Under the pieces are notes generated by a model, which saw nothing but the letters and a program-made list of their open reading frames with translations, ran no database searches and was not told the origin of the DNA. 64,000 bases of DNA from Paenibacillus prosopidis (GTDB lineage Bacteria > Bacillota > Bacilli > Paenibacillales > Paenibacillaceae), in assembly GCF_003337375.1 (NCBI RefSeq), contig NZ_QPJD01000005.1:357599-421598 (forward strand), read 5' to 3'. Of this stretch, positions 1 to 8,842 are shown piece after piece. The number at the start of each line of letters is the position of its first letter. Position 1 is the first letter of the stretch. The translations under genes were made by a program, and so were the position numbers.

Positions 1-26
1 ACAGACAACAAAAAGGAGAGATTTTT

Positions 27-200
27 TTGGATGAGCGTTTAGCACAACTTCTTCAAAAGGTCAGTCTTTATGGAACATTAGCAAAGTATTACGAACATAT
101 TGATCCGGAAAAACACATTTTTTTCTACAGAAAACATTTCATGTATGAAATGCAATTGGTTCAGCTTTATTGGTCATTACAGCGTCCAGGCGACTATTGA
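27..200 (+). CDS. small hypothetical protein, 57 aa
   Basis: A TTG-initiated reading frame preceded by AAGGAGAG six bases upstream. It encodes a hydrophilic protein that starts MDERLAQLLQK, is rich in Tyr, His and Lys, and ends RPGDY. I do not recognise a family and see no signal peptide or membrane segment. The good ribosome binding site and the stop just before an intergenic hairpin favour a real gene. The window begins only 26 bases upstream, so its promoter and operon context are not visible. Confidence 0.5.
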   Translation: MDERLAQLLQKVSLYGTLAKYYEHIDPEKHIFFYRKHFMYEMQLVQLYWSLQRPGDY

Positions 201-242
201 GAACCCTCACTTAGTGAACCCTTTTTTATTCCATTAATCAGC

Positions 243-300
243 ATGTTTATTGAACGGGCTGCCGATATTTTCGGCAGCCCGTTGTCGTTCTCCCTCACTA
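243..300 (+). repeat. intergenic hairpin, possible degenerate copy of the window's hairpin repeat family
   Basis: Positions 253-265 and 271-283 form a perfect 13-bp stem with loop TATTT. There is no T-run on either side, so it is not a standard intrinsic terminator. The left flank GTTTATTGAAC and the GGCTGCC-type stem closely resemble the element at 52961-53028 (GTTTACTGAAC), and the right flank TGTCGTTCTCCC loosely resembles the conserved tail CTATCGTTCCCC. Membership is therefore possible but degenerate. The rest of 201-480 shows nothing else. Confidence 0.45.
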
Positions 301-480
301 ATCCAAAACTGAAACTGCCTCTCCACATCGATCGCATTAGTGTGAAATTTGATGGATTCAACATTTTATCTATATCCTAGAATATTTGATATTCCGTATA
401 GGAAATATATAGGAAGTACACTTGCTGCCAACCAAGAAGCAAGAAATAGAACCTCAATCAAACGTCAGAAAGGAAACGAT

Positions 481-1416
481 ATGGATCAGCTATTTCCCTT
501 AATGCAACCCATTTTAATCGATCAACCACCATCTCAATCTGGGTGGATTCATCAGATTAAGTATGACGGCATTCGCATTCTTTCTATTGTTCATCCTGGC
601 TCTATAGAGCTGTATACCAGGAATCAAAATAAACGAAACTTGCAGTATCCTGAAATTGAACAAATATCCAATCATGTAAAAGGTAAATCCTTTATTTTAG
701 ACGGTGAAGTCGTTGTTCGTACAAATAAAGGAAAGCCACAGTTTTCACGTGTTGTTCGAAGGGACCGCAGTTCCAAAAAGGAAAAAGTAGCGCAATATAT
801 AAAGGAACTTCCGATAGAGTATCATGTGTTTGATATTCTGATGAAGGATGGAGAGGATCTCAGAAAACGCTCTTTAACGGAACGTTTAGCGATTCTTCAT
901 GACATTGTAAAACCAACGAATTGGCTTCAACTTGTAGAAAGTCAGACCGATGGTCTTAAGCTGTATTCCAAAATGGCGGAAATGAAATGGGAAGGGATCG
1001 TTTCTAAAGACCTGAATTCACCTTATATAGCCGGAAAAGCACATAAACATTGGTATAAGACAAAAGTAAAACAGCAATTGTTATGTGTGGTGGGGGGAGT
1101 CCAATATAAGGATGGTTTTCCCAATTCATTACTCCTCGGGGTCTATATGGAGGATCAATTACTTTTTGTAGGAAAAATCTCTTCCGGTCTCACAGGCAAG
1201 GACTTGCAATTGCTCCATTCTTTTGTTCCGCAGTTAGAACTGCCGGGAAGCCCGTTCATAAATCCTCCTGTTCAGCCCTTACCCATCAGATGGATCAAGC
1301 CGCAGTTAACCTTGCTTGCAGAATATTTGGAGTTGACGGACGAGGGGATATTGCGGCATCCCAAAATAATCGGCTTTACACAAAGTCCCCCTGAACAGGC
1401 GAGGTGGAATACATGA
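481..1416 (+). CDS. ligD: ATP-dependent DNA ligase, LigD-type ligase module
   Basis: Seals DNA nicks and double-strand breaks in bacterial non-homologous end joining. Within 311 residues the nucleotidyltransferase motifs are in order: adenylated Lys27 in IKYDGIR, motif III LDGEVVV, motif IV EGIVSK, motif V WYKTKVK, then an OB-fold-like C-terminal part. The reading frame is open from 349, but ATG 481 has AAAGGAAA upstream and gives the usual N-terminus, so it was chosen. Its stop overlaps the next start (ATGA), which indicates translational coupling to the polymerase module. In many bacteria both modules are one LigD polypeptide (B. subtilis YkoU); here they are separate genes. No ku gene is visible in the window. 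Confidence 0.9.
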   Translation: MDQLFPLMQPILIDQPPSQSGWIHQIKYDGIRILSIVHPGSIELYTRNQNKRNLQYPEIEQISNHVKGKSFILDGEVVVRTNKGKPQFSRVVRRDRSSKKEKVAQYIKELPIEYHVFDILMKDGEDLRKRSLTERLAILHDIVKPTNWLQLVESQTDGLKLYSKMAEMKWEGIVSKDLNSPYIAGKAHKHWYKTKVKQQLLCVVGGVQYKDGFPNSLLLGVYMEDQLLFVGKISSGLTGKDLQLLHSFVPQLELPGSPFINPPVQPLPIRWIKPQLTLLAEYLELTDEGILRHPKIIGFTQSPPEQARWNT

Positions 1417-2309
1417 TCAAAGAGTTTGAATTTGAAGTTGAAGGACATACACTTAGAATTACGAATCCGGAGAAACTGCTTTGGCCGGAAGCCGAGATAA
1501 CAAAACTAGACTATATCAAATATCTGATTGAAATGGCACCTTACCTCCTCTCATATGCAAAAGACAGATTGTTAACCACCATCCGCTATCCAAATGGAAT
1601 TCACGGAAAATCGTTTTATCAAAAAAATCTGCCTGCTCATGCTCCTGCTTGGGTTGCTACGCATGTCTGGCGAGATACCAATTATATTTTAGCTAATGAT
1701 ATACCGACGTTAGTTTGGCTTGGAAATCAAGCATGTTTAGAACTTCATGTTTCGTTCAATCTTTACTATCAGCCGAAGCTTCCAACCGAATTAGTGTTTG
1801 ATTTAGATCCCACAGACGTTGATAACTTTAGCTTAGTATTAGAAGTAGCCTTACGAATCAAAGAAGTGCTCGATTCTTTAGGACTAGTCAGCCAGCCAAA
1901 AACATCAGGTGCTTCAGGTTTGCAAATCTACATACCTCTAGAGGTACGCTATACCTATGAGCAAACACGTTCTTTAAATAAGTTTATTGCCCAATATACT
2001 GCGGATAAGTATCCGCAGCTGGTGACGGTGGAACGCCTCGTTAAAAATCGGGGGACAAAGCTCTATTTTGATTATATTCAACATGGGGAAGGAAGAACTT
2101 TGCCGGCCCCTTATTCCCCGCGTGCAAGAAAGGAAGGCTCTGTATCAACTCCTGTTACATGGGAGGAAGTTCGAATTGGTTTTTCTCCACGTGATTTTAC
2201 AATAAAAAACGTAAAACAGAGGGTAGATAAAATGGGGGATTTTTTTGTTTTAATGACGAAGCAAAAAGCAAAGCAATCCATCGATCAGCTGCTTCAATTT
2301 ATTAAATGA
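1413..2309 (+). CDS. ligD: LigD-type primase-polymerase (end-joining polymerase)
   Basis: Archaeo-eukaryotic-primase-like polymerase of the non-homologous end-joining system, expected to fill or extend broken ends before ligation. The 298-residue protein has the family start TNPEKLLWPE, the metal-binding acidic motif VFDLDPTD, a further acidic site in LYFDYIQH and the late motif PYSPRARKEGSVSTP. Start ATG 1413 lies five bases after GAGGTGG; a GTG at 1404 in the same frame sits inside that ribosome binding site and was rejected. The gene overlaps the ligase stop codon by four bases, so the two are an operon and probably work as a complex. Confidence 0.9.
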   Translation: MIKEFEFEVEGHTLRITNPEKLLWPEAEITKLDYIKYLIEMAPYLLSYAKDRLLTTIRYPNGIHGKSFYQKNLPAHAPAWVATHVWRDTNYILANDIPTLVWLGNQACLELHVSFNLYYQPKLPTELVFDLDPTDVDNFSLVLEVALRIKEVLDSLGLVSQPKTSGASGLQIYIPLEVRYTYEQTRSLNKFIAQYTADKYPQLVTVERLVKNRGTKLYFDYIQHGEGRTLPAPYSPRARKEGSVSTPVTWEEVRIGFSPRDFTIKNVKQRVDKMGDFFVLMTKQKAKQSIDQLLQFIK

Positions 2310-2326
2310 ATGAGTTGCAAAAGGAA

Positions 2327-2608
2327 TTACGTACGAGACAGCGAGGGATTTGAAGCGGAAACTGACATTTTAGCCAGCAGCGACTGCTTCATGCAGAGTT
2401 GTTTCGTTCTTTGCTTTTGACAGGACTCGGGTTGATTAAAGAATTGTTCATCCTTCAATAATTCAATCAACGCTTGAGTTGCCGCTTGAGCAGCCAGTTG
2501 TTCATTTTCAAGCAAGTAATAAGCGACTTGATAACCGTAAACTTCATACTGCTTCAGTACATCTGCTTTTCTTTGCAGCTCTTGTCTCTTTGTCGTTGTC
2601 ATCTCCAT
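2327..2608 (-). CDS. small hypothetical protein, 93 aa
   Basis: Encodes MEMTTTKRQELQRKADV..., an alanine, leucine and glutamine-rich, probably all-helical soluble protein. The stretch VYGYQVAYYLLENEQLAAQA is reminiscent of the first helices of region 2 in ECF sigma factors, but no DNA-binding region follows, so no function is assigned. GAGGTG lies ten bases before ATG 2608. It is convergent with the LigD operon, 17 bp away. The C-terminal 20 residues are Ser-rich and look unconserved. Confidence 0.6.
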   Translation of the reverse strand: MEMTTTKRQELQRKADVLKQYEVYGYQVAYYLLENEQLAAQAATQALIELLKDEQFFNQPESCQKQRTKQLCMKQSLLAKMSVSASNPSLSRT

Positions 2609-2724
2609 CGTACATTTTCACCTCGACGGTCTGGGGGCTTCATTCGGATGAGATTAACTATATATGAGGATGTTAAATCCACATAGTACCAAGTTTCCGT
2701 AGTACCTGAGCGAATGAATCCACT

Positions 2725-3603
2725 TTAAAATAAATCCAACTGCTCGATAACGGGCGGCGGCGGCTCGATCGGGCTTCCTCCGTCCGGTCGAGTCAGGCTA
2801 AGCATCTCCATCAATTGCTTCGCATTGTCCGCCGCATCGCCGCCCGAGTTGTTGTTGAAGATGACGCAAATATGCTCACTCTCCTGCTGCAATTGCTGCA
2901 GCTTGTCCACCCATTCCCGCAGCTCCTCCTCGCTATATCGGTACAAGTACCGGACCTCGCGCCAATTCGAAGCGCCTCCTTGATTCCAACCTGCCGAATT
3001 GCGTCCATGGAAGCGGACGATCGTTACCCCCGGGTCCGTCGCCTTCAGTACAGTCGGTATAGAGCCAAGACCTGCTTGCGGTTCATCGCAAACGCTATGT
3101 ATCCACTGCTCTTGTTCCATGAACGCTACCGTCTTGTCCCGAAACTCGGCAGTAAACCAGCTTTGATGCCGAAACTCAAGCGCGCATGGAATTCCTTTCA
3201 TTCTCTGCTTCGCCTCTCTCAGCAGTCGCACATTATCGCGCGTACAATCAAACCAAGGCGGATACTGGAACAGCGCCGCCTTCAATCTGCCCGACTCTAT
3301 GACAGGTTCGAGCATTTCACGAAAGGCTGCATACATCTGGTTCAACTCATTCGGCTGCACCACAGCACCCCGCTGATGCCCCGTCATCCCCTGGTAAGCC
3401 TTCACAACGAAGTGGAGCGAGCTTGGCGTCTCTTCGACCCATTTCAGGAATCGCTCCTTCGATTGAATGGCATAAAAAGTGCTGTCTACCTCAACAACCG
3501 GAAAATGGTTCGCGTACTGCCTCAGCTTACTGCCCGCTCTGACGCCTGAGGTGTACAACCGATCATGATCGCCCCAGCCTGCCAATCCAATATGTATCGG
3601 CAT
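2725..3603 (-). CDS. DUF72 (YecE-type) domain protein
   Basis: A 292-residue DUF72 protein, a TIM-barrel-like family of unknown enzymatic role. Family marks are the N-terminal IHIGLAGWGDHDRLY, FPVVEVDSTFYAI, FVVKAYQGMTGH, the central ALEFRHQSWF and near the end YVIFNNNSGGDAADNA (read here as CVIFNNNSGGDAADNA). Start ATG 3603 follows GGAGGGGTGAC. It forms a same-strand run with the MEKHLA gene upstream (33-bp gap), so cotranscription is likely. No signal peptide is seen; it is cytoplasmic. Confidence 0.88.
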   Translation of the reverse strand: MPIHIGLAGWGDHDRLYTSGVRAGSKLRQYANHFPVVEVDSTFYAIQSKERFLKWVEETPSSLHFVVKAYQGMTGHQRGAVVQPNELNQMYAAFREMLEPVIESGRLKAALFQYPPWFDCTRDNVRLLREAKQRMKGIPCALEFRHQSWFTAEFRDKTVAFMEQEQWIHSVCDEPQAGLGSIPTVLKATDPGVTIVRFHGRNSAGWNQGGASNWREVRYLYRYSEEELREWVDKLQQLQQESEHICVIFNNNSGGDAADNAKQLMEMLSLTRPDGGSPIEPPPPVIEQLDLF

Positions 3604-3636
3604 GTCACCCCTCCGTTCCTTTTTTCGGCTACGATT

Positions 3637-4110
3637 TTATAAGTAACGATATTCCGAGAAAGCCGCGGCTTGTCCCAGATACCTGTTGTCGTCATCAATA
3701 AGATTCCAAACCGTCGCATTGATGATATAAAACCGCCGTCCCGTGCTCGATATTCGGATGCTGGTATAATTGTCGACAAATCCGTTAGCGGTTACGGCTT
3801 CAAAGAAGCGGTCCCGCTCCTCCTGTTTTACCTTCTCCGCTGTAAGCCTTGAAGGCGTCCTTATGAATTGCTCCCATTCCATCTCCCACAGATCGAGTCC
3901 GATCTGATTGCCGTAATTTAATATGGGATCAGATTCGGTTCCATGCGATAAAATGACGATCGGCGATTGATAAAGCTGCTCCCTTACGGTTTGGCCAGAG
4001 TCAAGCGGGATCAGCTCCTTGCCTGTCCATCTTCGGTAGCTGTCCAGCAGCAGCTTGGCATGCTGCTCTGATGCTCCGATACCCGTTTGCGGTAATGGCA
4101 TAGCTGTCAT
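3637..4110 (-). CDS. MEKHLA domain protein
   Basis: A PAS-like MEKHLA-family protein of about 157 residues. Recognisable blocks are LLLDSYRRWTGKELI, SHGTESDPILNYGNQIGLDLWEM, RTPSRLTAE, the ISSTGRRFYIINATVWNL stretch and GQAAAF near the end. Family function is unknown; homologues in plants sit at the end of HD-ZIP regulators. The start is uncertain: ATG 4110 (MTAMPL) is three bases from a GGGGG run, and ATG 4101 is the alternative. The frame stays open to 4146. It lies directly upstream of the DUF72 gene on the same strand. Confidence 0.85.
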   Translation of the reverse strand: MTAMPLPQTGIGASEQHAKLLLDSYRRWTGKELIPLDSGQTVREQLYQSPIVILSHGTESDPILNYGNQIGLDLWEMEWEQFIRTPSRLTAEKVKQEERDRFFEAVTANGFVDNYTSIRISSTGRRFYIINATVWNLIDDDNRYLGQAAAFSEYRYL

Positions 4111-4162
4111 TCTCCCCCTTTTGTTTAACTTCATTCTATATAGCATGATGAGAGGCGTTTGT

Positions 4163-4591
4163 CTACTTCTGCTTATCCAGCGCTCTAATCCGCAGCAATG
4201 CCGTTAATATAATCGAGAACGCGACAAGCGCCAGCATTGGAATAGTAATGAATCCAAACCAATTCAAATAATCTCCTTGACATGATACGGGACCGCATGC
4301 GGCAATCGCAGAGTCATGCGGAAGCTTTTGCAGCACTGTATGATAGAGTGAAAAGCTGCCTCCTATAACCACAAGCGGCAAAACGTACGAAACAATACCC
4401 GTATCTTCTTTTGCGTATGCTATCCCGAGCAGCAGCGCTAACGGATACATAAAGATCCGCTGAAACCAACATAAGCTGCACGGGACAAAATGCATAACCT
4501 CACTCAAATACAAGCTTCCCGCCGTCGCCAGTACGGCAGCCGCCCAAGCGGAAAACAGCCAAAACGAACGTTTCTTCTCCAATTGCTCCAA
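4163..4591 (-). CDS. bdbC: DsbB/BdbC-family thiol-disulfide oxidoreductase
   Basis: Membrane quinone-linked oxidase that reoxidises an extracytoplasmic thioredoxin-like partner. Four hydrophobic helices are visible. The first cysteine pair is in PCSLCWFQR after helix 1, and the second pair C-x4-C is in ACGPVSC with the family sequence GDYLNWFG following. The length of 142 aa is normal for BdbC. Translation starts at TTG 4591, seven bases after GTGAGGAG. No bdbD partner is adjacent, which is unusual because B. subtilis encodes bdbDC together. The thioredoxin-like gene at 5670 lacks a signal peptide and is not that partner. Confidence 0.9.
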   Translation of the reverse strand: MEQLEKKRSFWLFSAWAAAVLATAGSLYLSEVMHFVPCSLCWFQRIFMYPLALLLGIAYAKEDTGIVSYVLPLVVIGGSFSLYHTVLQKLPHDSAIAACGPVSCQGDYLNWFGFITIPMLALVAFSIILTALLRIRALDKQK

Positions 4592-4745
4592 AATGGTCTC
4601 CTCACCTTCCGTCGCATTCTCGCGTATTATCTTTTATTTTCGCTTATAGGAATAGGGGTGGACATGACTCGAAAGAGCTATGTTGTATGGCTATCTGATG
4701 ACAGTAGGTGAAAATTGCTCCCTTTTCAAGGAATGTCCTCTCTAA

Positions 4746-4793
4746 AATAAAAAGAGACGAATCAAACTGAGGTTAGTTTGTACGTCTCTTTCT
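4746..4793 (-). terminator. intrinsic terminator of the thymidine kinase gene
   Basis: Stem AAAGAGACG (4751-4759) pairs with CGTCTCTTT (4783-4791), with an inner CAAACT/AGTTTG stem. On the minus strand it is followed by TTTTTATTTT, just downstream of the tdk stop. Confidence 0.85.
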
Positions 4794-4818
4794 ATGGTTT
4801 CATCTGATATTATTACCG

Positions 4819-5409
4819 CTATGCCTTGCGAAAGGCTTCATTGTAGCAGCGCCTGCATACCGGCTTATAATCCTCGTTGCCGCCTATTTGAATCTGCTCG
4901 CCGGCATTCATCGGCTGGCCGTCATTGAAACGAATGACCATCGTCGCCTTGCGGTCGCAGTACCAGCATATCGTTTTGATTTCTTCTATTTTATCGGCTT
5001 GCACCAACAAATAATAGCTGCCTTCAAACAGCTGATTCTGAAAGTCATTTTTCAGACCGAAAGCCATGACCGGAATGTTCAGCTCGTCTACGACGCGGGT
5101 AAGCTCCAAAATATGATGCTTCTTCAAAAACTGCGCCTCGTCGACGAGCACGCAATATATTTTTGCTGACGCGGTCGAGGTTACGTATGATTTCACGCTT
5201 TCATAGAGATCCGTTTCATCGGTTACAGGAATTGCAGCCCGTTCGAATCCGACACGTGAACCGACCCGATCGGCACTTTCTCTTGCGCCGACAGATGGCG
5301 AAAAAATTAGGACCGACTTGCCTTGTTCCTCGTAATTATGCGCGACTTTAATGATTTCGAACGATTTGCCGCTGTTCATCGTTCCGTACTTATAATAAAG
5401 CTGTGCCAA
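4819..5409 (-). CDS. tdk: thymidine kinase
   Basis: Phosphorylates thymidine to dTMP in the pyrimidine salvage pathway. The 196-residue type II thymidine kinase shows the P-loop GTMNSGKS near residues 9-16, Walker B VDEAQF, the lasso region around LFEGSYYLL, and a structural zinc site built from CWYC and CRRC. The frame is open to 5466, but TTG 5409 lies six bases after GGAGGAG and gives the canonical N-terminus MAQLYYKYG, so this start was chosen. Monocistronic, with its own terminator at 4746-4793. Confidence 0.93.
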   Translation of the reverse strand: MAQLYYKYGTMNSGKSFEIIKVAHNYEEQGKSVLIFSPSVGARESADRVGSRVGFERAAIPVTDETDLYESVKSYVTSTASAKIYCVLVDEAQFLKKHHILELTRVVDELNIPVMAFGLKNDFQNQLFEGSYYLLVQADKIEEIKTICWYCDRKATMVIRFNDGQPMNAGEQIQIGGNEDYKPVCRRCYNEAFRKA

Positions 5410-5669
5410 TCGAATCTCCTCCAAAAACAGTTCAGTACACTTATTATACAGAAAATCCAATGCCAACGAACAACAACTTCGTTTTTCTTTACTTACCCAG
5501 TTTTATCAAGGACCGGTTCCCGCACACGCCACATACCAGAATAAACCCGCCTTTTTCAAACTTTCTCTTCATCAATATCTCCCATTCTGATTGTTAGTGT
5601 CGTCGATATTGTATAACTTTAAGGAATCAAGTACATTTAAAATAAGTAAGCACTTAAAGGAGCATGACG

Positions 5670-5978
5670 ATGGCTATTCACGAACTGGATGAAGCTGCTT
5701 TACAAAACCTGACGCATGCTGAGAGCGGCAAGGCTGCTGTATTTTTCTTCACCCCACTATGCGGCACTTGTAAAATAGGAGAACGAATGCTGGAAATTGC
5801 CGAAGCTGCAGGCATATCCATTCCTCTCTTTAAGCTAAATATCAACTATGCGCCAAAGCTGCGCGACCAGTGGCAGATTGCAAGCGTGCCTTGCTTGGTG
5901 CTGCTGGAGAATGGCAAGCCGATTCAAAAGGAATATGCGATGAAATCGGTAGATTACATCTATCTCATGCTGAAGTAA
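5670..5978 (+). CDS. thioredoxin-like protein
   Basis: A 102-residue cytoplasmic thioredoxin-fold protein. The redox motif is CGTC in FFTPLCGTCKIGERML, the cis-proline is in the ASVPCLVLL stretch, and the fold ends with ENGKPIQKEY. The motif differs from the CGPC of housekeeping thioredoxin and matches YtpP/YusE-type thioredoxin-like proteins of bacilli. An extra Cys follows the cis-Pro. ATG 5670 is seven bases after AAAGGAG; the in-frame ATG 5664 is only one base from it and was rejected. Single gene in a 200-bp upstream gap. Confidence 0.88.
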   Translation: MAIHELDEAALQNLTHAESGKAAVFFFTPLCGTCKIGERMLEIAEAAGISIPLFKLNINYAPKLRDQWQIASVPCLVLLENGKPIQKEYAMKSVDYIYLMLK

Positions 5979-5981
5979 GCG

Positions 5982-6116
5982 TTAGATGTAAACCCCTTTA
6001 ACGGCTGGCAGCCTTTTGTATTCATCCTTCGCTTGAACAATGTTAATGATTTCGTTAGCCAAAAGCGTCATGGTTGCGCCGTCCGTGCCATTGTCGCATT
6101 CCGTCCATTCAAACAC
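5982..6116 (-). CDS. possible small protein, 44 aa
   Basis: GTG 6116 follows GGAGGT with six-base spacing and opens a 45-codon frame beginning VFEWTECDNGTDGATMTLL and ending VKGVYI. It lies 31 bp downstream of the DUF4362 lipoprotein gene on the same strand, consistent with a second gene of that operon. No family is recognised. It could also be the 3' remnant of a longer gene, but the ribosome binding site is well placed. Confidence 0.45.
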   Translation of the reverse strand: MFEWTECDNGTDGATMTLLANEIINIVQAKDEYKRLPAVKGVYI

Positions 6117-6147
6117 ACGGTTACCTCCATTTATTTTGATGGTCAGA

Positions 6148-6633
6148 CTATAGCTTACGAGATATTGTCAAAATATTTATTTCCATTGGTTCGCCGTCGC
6201 AGCCTGTCAGCGTGTATGTCAGTGCAGTATCCGTTTCATCTTTTTGCAGCGTATCACACGTATATACAGTTACATTCGGTGAGCCGAACTTGTCCTTCGT
6301 CGTATCATAGCGCAATTCAATCCGATCGTTTCTTTGCGTCACTTGGTAGTAGATCGGATCCCCTTCTATCGTATATCGTACAACCCGCTGGGTATTCGTT
6401 CTACCTTCGATAAAATCATCTAGTTTCATGTAGTTAGATACTCTGCCATGCAGATCGATGACATCTTTATCTTCATTAATCGTGTAATCGTACGGAAACT
6501 GAACCTCATGTTGTTGATCCGATTGTTGTTGATCTAAATTGTGCTGATCCGATGCCTGATTACCGCACCCTAACAGCATAAGTAGTACAAGATATACCGT
6601 TGAAGCTTTTATTAATTCCACCTGTACCATCAT
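6148..6633 (-). CDS. DUF4362 lipoprotein
   Basis: A 161-residue membrane-anchored lipoprotein. The signal peptide ends in the lipobox LLGC, followed by a Gln/Asp-rich linker. The mature part has the DUF4362 pattern: DVIDLHGRVSNYMKLDDFIE, then VVRYTIEGDPIYYQVT and DTTKDKFGSPNVTVYTC. The function of the family is unknown; it sits on the outer face of the membrane. ATG 6633 directly follows AGAGGGG, with another ATG at 6630. The frame is open to 6747, but that upstream part would precede the signal sequence and is not credible. Confidence 0.85.
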   Translation of the reverse strand: MMVQVELIKASTVYLVLLMLLGCGNQASDQHNLDQQQSDQQHEVQFPYDYTINEDKDVIDLHGRVSNYMKLDDFIEGRTNTQRVVRYTIEGDPIYYQVTQRNDRIELRYDTTKDKFGSPNVTVYTCDTLQKDETDTALTYTLTGCDGEPMEINILTISRKL

Positions 6634-6757
6634 CCCCTCTAAAATTCCCCATTTATAACCAGACGATGTTAGCTCTTCATTTGTTTCCGCCAAACCACAC
6701 CACTGAAAAAAATATGGCCATGCAATAGTCTTCTCCTGCATGGCCATCTATACTAAC

Positions 6758-8590
6758 TTATTGCGATTCATCTGCAAAATCGCTAATTTGCTTGCGCAGC
6801 CTGCGAATTTCTTGCATAAGCTGCTGCTGCTCCGCAGGATCTTCCGGCTGTGCACTGCCCATTAATTGCGCCAAGCGCAGCTGCAGCCTCTCCCGTTCGT
6901 TCTGACCTAGCTGTTCCTCCGTTGTAAGCGCACGGCTGCGATCTTTTGAACAGTACTCATCGTACGTTCCGGGGAATAAACTAGGCTCGCTCTTTCCATC
7001 CATTATGAGCAGTCGATTAGCCCCTTTGCGGACCAGATAACGGTCATGCGTCACGAGAAGAACGGCCCCCGGATAATGCTGAAGCGCCTCCTCTACCTTC
7101 TCGCGCGTGCTCACGTCTAAATAATTCGTCGGTTCATCCAGTACGAGTAAATTCGCCTTGCCAAAAAACAGCTTCAGAAAGGCTACCCTGCATTTCTCGC
7201 CCATGCTTAAATCTCCGATTCGTTTGAACACTTCTTCTTTCGGAAAGAGGAAACAGCCGAGAATCGTCCGCGCATGCGATTGCGTCATGCCTGGCAGCAT
7301 AAGCAGGCTATCCAAAATCGTCTCTTCATTTTCCAGCTTACCTAACTCCTGCTCAAAATAACCGATGCGCGTTTGGGGATGAATGCTAACCTTCCCGGTA
7401 ATCGGAGCCAAGCTTCCCGTTGCCAGCTTCAGCAGCGTCGACTTACCGGCTCCATTCGGTCCCAATACGGCAATCCGATCTCCGCGATCAACGGAAAAGC
7501 TAAGATGGCTGAACAATGTGACCTGATCTTCATAGGCAAAGCCGACGTCCTCCATACGCAGCAGCGTTGCGGCAGCAAATCCATCCGTATCCAGCTGCAT
7601 GCGAAGCTGCGCTTCCTCTCGAGGCTTCTGCACCTTATCGCGGTCCAGCCGCTCAATCGCTGATTCCTTCGCATGCATACGCGATACATTTTTCTTCGAC
7701 TTGGAACGTAAGAAATCATGTTGCCCCGCCGCTTTATGCGCTTGCTGGAACCATTCCGAATACATGCGAATGCTCTCGAGCAGCTTCTCACGCTCTTGCT
7801 CCTGCTTCTTGTACAGCGCCTCCTGCGTCCGCAGCTCCAGCTCCTTCTGTGCCCGATATTCGGTATAGCCTCCCGGGTAGCGCCGGCAGCCGTTCCGCTC
7901 CAGTTCAAGAATGGTTGTTGCCGTACGGTCAATAAACGTTCGATCATGCGATACATACACGACCGTTCCCGGATACGCCTTTACCCATTGCTCAAGCCAA
8001 TCGAGTGCAGCCGAATCCAAATGATTCGTTGGTTCATCGAGCACGACTAGCTTTGGTTCCCGGACCATGAGGGAAGCCAGCTGAGCTTTTGTCTTCTGAC
8101 CGCCGCTTAATTGCGAGAATGGTACATTCCATACTTTTGAGTCAAAATTTAATTTCCTTAAACATCTCTCTGCCTTGATCTCCCAGCTGTAGCCATCAAG
8201 CTGTGCATATCGTTCGAACAGCTCGCTGTAGCGATTAAGCATTTTCTCGCCCGTTTCCTGCTCTTGCATCCGAAGGGTCAAGTCTGCAAGCTCCCGTTTC
8301 AAGCAGAACAATTCTGCAGTGCCCGCTTGAACGAATTCGAGCAGTGTTAACGACGAATCCATCTGCGCCTGCTGGTCGAGCCAGCCCCATTCCTCTATAG
8401 GCAGCAAGCGCTGGATATCTCCGCCATCGAACGGAAGCCGTCCGGTCAATCCTTGCAGCAGAGTCGTTTTGCCGACTCCATTGCGCCCGAACAACGCCAG
8501 CCGCTCTCCTTCCTTCACCTCAAACGTCACTTGCTCAAACAGCTTTACGCCATCCCATTCTTTATTTACATTTTTAACTTTTACCAGCAT
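6758..8590 (-). CDS. ABC-F family ribosomal-protection ATPase
   Basis: A soluble ABC-F protein with two ATPase cassettes and no membrane domain. Cassette 1 has GRNGVGKTT, signature LSGGQKTKAQLASL and LVVLDEPTNHLD; cassette 2 has GPNGAGKST, LSMGEKCRVAF and LLVLDEPTNYLD. They are joined by a charged helical linker of roughly 80 residues, and the C-terminus has a coiled-coil-like extension. Proteins of this class enter the ribosomal E site and either free it from antibiotics or act as translation factors. The long leader with promoter, short uORF and terminator upstream points to a drug-inducible resistance member (inference). ATG 8590 was chosen; TTG 8593 is an alternative. Confidence 0.88.
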   Translation of the reverse strand: MLVKVKNVNKEWDGVKLFEQVTFEVKEGERLALFGRNGVGKTTLLQGLTGRLPFDGGDIQRLLPIEEWGWLDQQAQMDSSLTLLEFVQAGTAELFCLKRELADLTLRMQEQETGEKMLNRYSELFERYAQLDGYSWEIKAERCLRKLNFDSKVWNVPFSQLSGGQKTKAQLASLMVREPKLVVLDEPTNHLDSAALDWLEQWVKAYPGTVVYVSHDRTFIDRTATTILELERNGCRRYPGGYTEYRAQKELELRTQEALYKKQEQEREKLLESIRMYSEWFQQAHKAAGQHDFLRSKSKKNVSRMHAKESAIERLDRDKVQKPREEAQLRMQLDTDGFAAATLLRMEDVGFAYEDQVTLFSHLSFSVDRGDRIAVLGPNGAGKSTLLKLATGSLAPITGKVSIHPQTRIGYFEQELGKLENEETILDSLLMLPGMTQSHARTILGCFLFPKEEVFKRIGDLSMGEKCRVAFLKLFFGKANLLVLDEPTNYLDVSTREKVEEALQHYPGAVLLVTHDRYLVRKGANRLLIMDGKSEPSLFPGTYDEYCSKDRSRALTTEEQLGQNERERLQLRLAQLMGSAQPEDPAEQQQLMQEIRRLRKQISDFADESQ

Positions 8591-8615
8591 CAAGGAACAT
8601 TCCCCATTTCATATT

Positions 8616-8650
8616 ACAAAATAAAAAACCGTGGCCAGCGGCACACGGTC
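8616..8650 (-). terminator. attenuator-like terminator in the ABC-F leader
   Basis: On the minus strand ACCGTG...GCC pairs with GGC...CACGGT around loop GCT (one bulged T), followed by TTTTTTATTTT. It lies only about 25 bp before the ABC-F start codon and 240 bp after the promoter. It would therefore stop transcription before the gene unless the leader refolds. Confidence 0.8.
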
Positions 8651-8842
8651 GAATACGTAGGGGAACATCAGTTAAACGAAAATAACGGATGCCTAAGGCC
8701 GCATGAATTCGGCTGTACATCTCGTTCTATCGCAGCTGATTGACTTTACATAAGTCCCCAAATCGACACACGTATCCCTGACCGGTTCTCGCTACCGAGA
8801 AGCCGCTTGTACTTAGACAAGTTGTTTACAGGAATCGTGTTC

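Noticed and set aside
349..480. Upstream extension of the ligase reading frame
   Set aside because: There is no binding site before 349 and the extension is not homologous to ligase N-termini; ATG 481 has a good site.
2815..3549. 244-codon plus-strand frame
   Set aside because: Antisense to the DUF72 gene, which has family motifs and a ribosome binding site.
6033..6413. 126-codon plus-strand frame
   Set aside because: It lies antisense to the DUF4362 lipoprotein gene and has no ribosome binding site.
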